From NCBI GenBank assembly GCA_964449175.1, contig CAYUYH010000033.1, positions 1 to 14,942 of the forward strand: 14,942 nt of DNA, written 5' to 3'. A program made the translations under genes and the position numbers. The notes beneath the pieces are model-generated. The model did not search any database. It saw nothing but the letters and a program-made list of their open reading frames with translations, and was not told where the DNA came from. This DNA is from CAYUYH01 sp964449175. Lineage in GTDB: Bacteria > Planctomycetota > Phycisphaerae > SM23-33. Each line of letters begins with the position of its first letter. Positions within the stretch are counted from its first letter, which is position 1. Shown one piece after another: positions 13,939-14,942 of this stretch.

Positions 13939-14508
13939 ATGGAAATCTTCCTCGGGACTCTGTTCATAGTCATATGCCTGCTGTTGATCATCGTCGTGCT
14001 GCTTCAGAAGGGCCGCGGCGGCGGGCTTGGCGCGGCCTTCGGCGGCGCGGGCAGCAGCGCGTTCGGAACTCGCACGGGCGACGTGTTCACGTGGGTCACG
14101 ATCGTGCTGGTGGCGCTGTTCCTGTTGATGTCGGTGGTCACGACGCTCCTGATGCGCCCGGAGGCGCCGATGGTGCAACCGGTGGCGCTCGAACCGCCGA
14201 TCAACGTGATCTCCGGACCGACGAACGTGTCGATGTCGTGTGCGACGGAAGGCGCCGTCGTTCACTACACAACGGACGGCACCGAGCCGACGGCGGACTC
14301 GCCGGCCTACGAGAAGATGCCGGTGGAGGTCAGCGTCGGCACGCTCCTGACGGCCAGGGCATACAAGCCGGGCTGGAAGCCGAGCCCGGTCCTTCGCGTG
14401 ATCTACATATCGCCTGAACAGGCGGCTGCCGCCGAATCGCAGCCTGCGTCGCAGCCGGGCGTCGAGCTGCCGGCGGAAGCCCCTGTCGAGGCGCCGGCGG
14501 ACGGATAG
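13939..14508 (+). CDS. secG: SecG preprotein translocase subunit with C-terminal chitobiase-type domain
   Basis: 189 aa, nearly double the usual 75-110. SecG is a small subunit of the SecYEG export channel. Residues 1-22 are the first membrane helix. LLQKGRGGGLGAAFGGAGSSAFGTRTG (21-47) is the conserved SecG loop, and 50-72 is the second helix. The usual SecG ends here. This one continues with a segment (about 88-157) whose core VHYTTDGTEPTADSPAY and following TARAYKPGWKPS match the chitobiase/beta-hexosaminidase C-terminal beta-sandwich (CHB_HEX_C_1 type). A Glu/Pro/Ala/Gln-rich tail (160-189) closes it. With both SecG termini outside the cytoplasm, the extra domain should face the periplasm. 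The gene is 50 nt after tpiA and 21 nt before yicC, on one strand. Confidence 0.92.
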   Translation: MEIFLGTLFIVICLLLIIVVLLQKGRGGGLGAAFGGAGSSAFGTRTGDVFTWVTIVLVALFLLMSVVTTLLMRPEAPMVQPVALEPPINVISGPTNVSMSCATEGAVVHYTTDGTEPTADSPAYEKMPVEVSVGTLLTARAYKPGWKPSPVLRVIYISPEQAAAAESQPASQPGVELPAEAPVEAPADG

Positions 14509-14529
14509 GCCGGCTGAAAGGTGCGGGAA

Positions 14530-14942
14530 ATGCTGCATTCGATGACGGGTTTTGGTTCGGCCAGCGGACAGGTCGGCGGCGTGGAGTATGCCGTGGAGGT
14601 CCGCGCGGTCAACAACCGCTACTTCAAGGCCAACATCAAGACCCCCGAGGGCCTGTCGTGGGCCGAGCCGGAGATCGACAAGCTTCTGCGAAGCCTGGTC
14701 AGCCGCGGCACGGTGAACGTTCTGGTGGCCATGAAGGTCCCCGACGAGCAGGCGGCCTACCGGGTCAACACGGTCGCGCTGGGCAACTACATCGCCCAGC
14801 TTCGGCCCCTGGGAATAGACGCCAACCCGACGCTGAGGATCGACCTCGGCTCGCTGATGCAGCTTCCGGGCGTCTGCCAGCCCCCGGCCCTGGAGAGCGT
14901 GCTCCAGCAGACGCGCGATGGATTGACGGAGCTGGTCAAGGG
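14530..14942 (+). CDS. yicC: YicC family endoribonuclease-like protein, 3' end outside window
   Basis: The first 137 residues of a YicC-family protein (full length usually near 290 aa). The start M-L-H-SMTGFG matches the family's opening 'M-x-x-SMTGFG', followed by EVRAVNNRYFK (23-33), another hallmark. Family members are reported as stress-related endoribonucleases; the E. coli protein affects small RNA turnover (established knowledge). The ATG at 14530 is preceded by GAAAGG nine bases upstream; GTG at 14521 would add three residues and fits the family worse. It is the last visible gene of the pheA-tpiA-secG-yicC group. In many genomes gmk follows yicC; that would lie beyond the edge. Confidence 0.93.
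   Translation, partial: MLHSMTGFGSASGQVGGVEYAVEVRAVNNRYFKANIKTPEGLSWAEPEIDKLLRSLVSRGTVNVLVAMKVPDEQAAYRVNTVALGNYIAQLRPLGIDANPTLRIDLGSLMQLPGVCQPPALESVLQQTRDGLTELVK

Noticed and set aside
1..14942. CRISPR arrays, insertion sequences, phage genes or rRNA
   Set aside because: No regularly spaced repeats, transposase or integrase motifs, terminal inverted repeats or rRNA sequence were seen on either strand.

Overview
This is a GC-rich bacterial window (mostly about 65-70% GC by eye) with dense, operon-style coding on both strands. The gene families and arrangement suggest Planctomycetota, perhaps a Phycisphaerae-like lineage: ExbB/ExbD/ExbD next to a von Willebrand A (vWA) protein, and pheA-tpiA-secG-yicC in a row. 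This placement is inference from gene content; there is no rRNA marker here.

Layout. (1) 1-4071, minus strand: a five-gene operon for an ExbB/ExbD-type proton-driven membrane machine. In transcription order it encodes a membrane-anchored vWA protein, ExbB/TolQ/MotA, two ExbD/TolR proteins, and a large secreted helical protein that starts at GTG and runs off the left edge. The vWA protein's membrane helix carries a TonB-like S-x3-H motif, so it may be the part the motor drives. (2) 4187-4521: a back-to-back promoter region, then two tandem class II tRNA-Leu genes (anticodons TAG and TAA). (3) 4594-5121, plus strand: a lower-GC orphan gene with a PIN-like DUF5615/Mut7-C type nuclease fold, just downstream of the tRNAs and probably acquired. 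(4) 5206-11801, minus strand: a six-gene unit. In transcription order it is an MFS transporter, a CYTH-domain phosphohydrolase/cyclase-like protein, an iron-type alcohol dehydrogenase, a DapA/NanA-family aldolase, a PdxA2-like dehydrogenase and a DUF1537 four-carbon acid-sugar kinase. The last four are almost fused by 3-nt gaps or ATGA overlaps. They look like a catabolic route for a sugar acid that ends in dihydroxyacetone phosphate (DHAP). (5) 11991-14942, plus strand: housekeeping genes pheA (bifunctional P-protein), tpiA, secG and the first part of yicC. SecG carries an unusual C-terminal chitobiase-type beta-sandwich domain.

How it fits together. The PdxA2/DUF1537 pair is known in other bacteria to turn tetronates into DHAP, and triosephosphate isomerase, encoded across the divergent promoter region, would feed DHAP into glycolysis. 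The MFS and pheA operons diverge from a 189-nt region holding one plausible sigma-70 promoter in each direction. The most unusual features are the vWA protein with a TonB-like anchor, the SecG fusion, the aldolase lacking the DapA substrate-binding arginine inside the acid-sugar operon, and the isolated PIN-like gene beside the tRNA-Leu pair.
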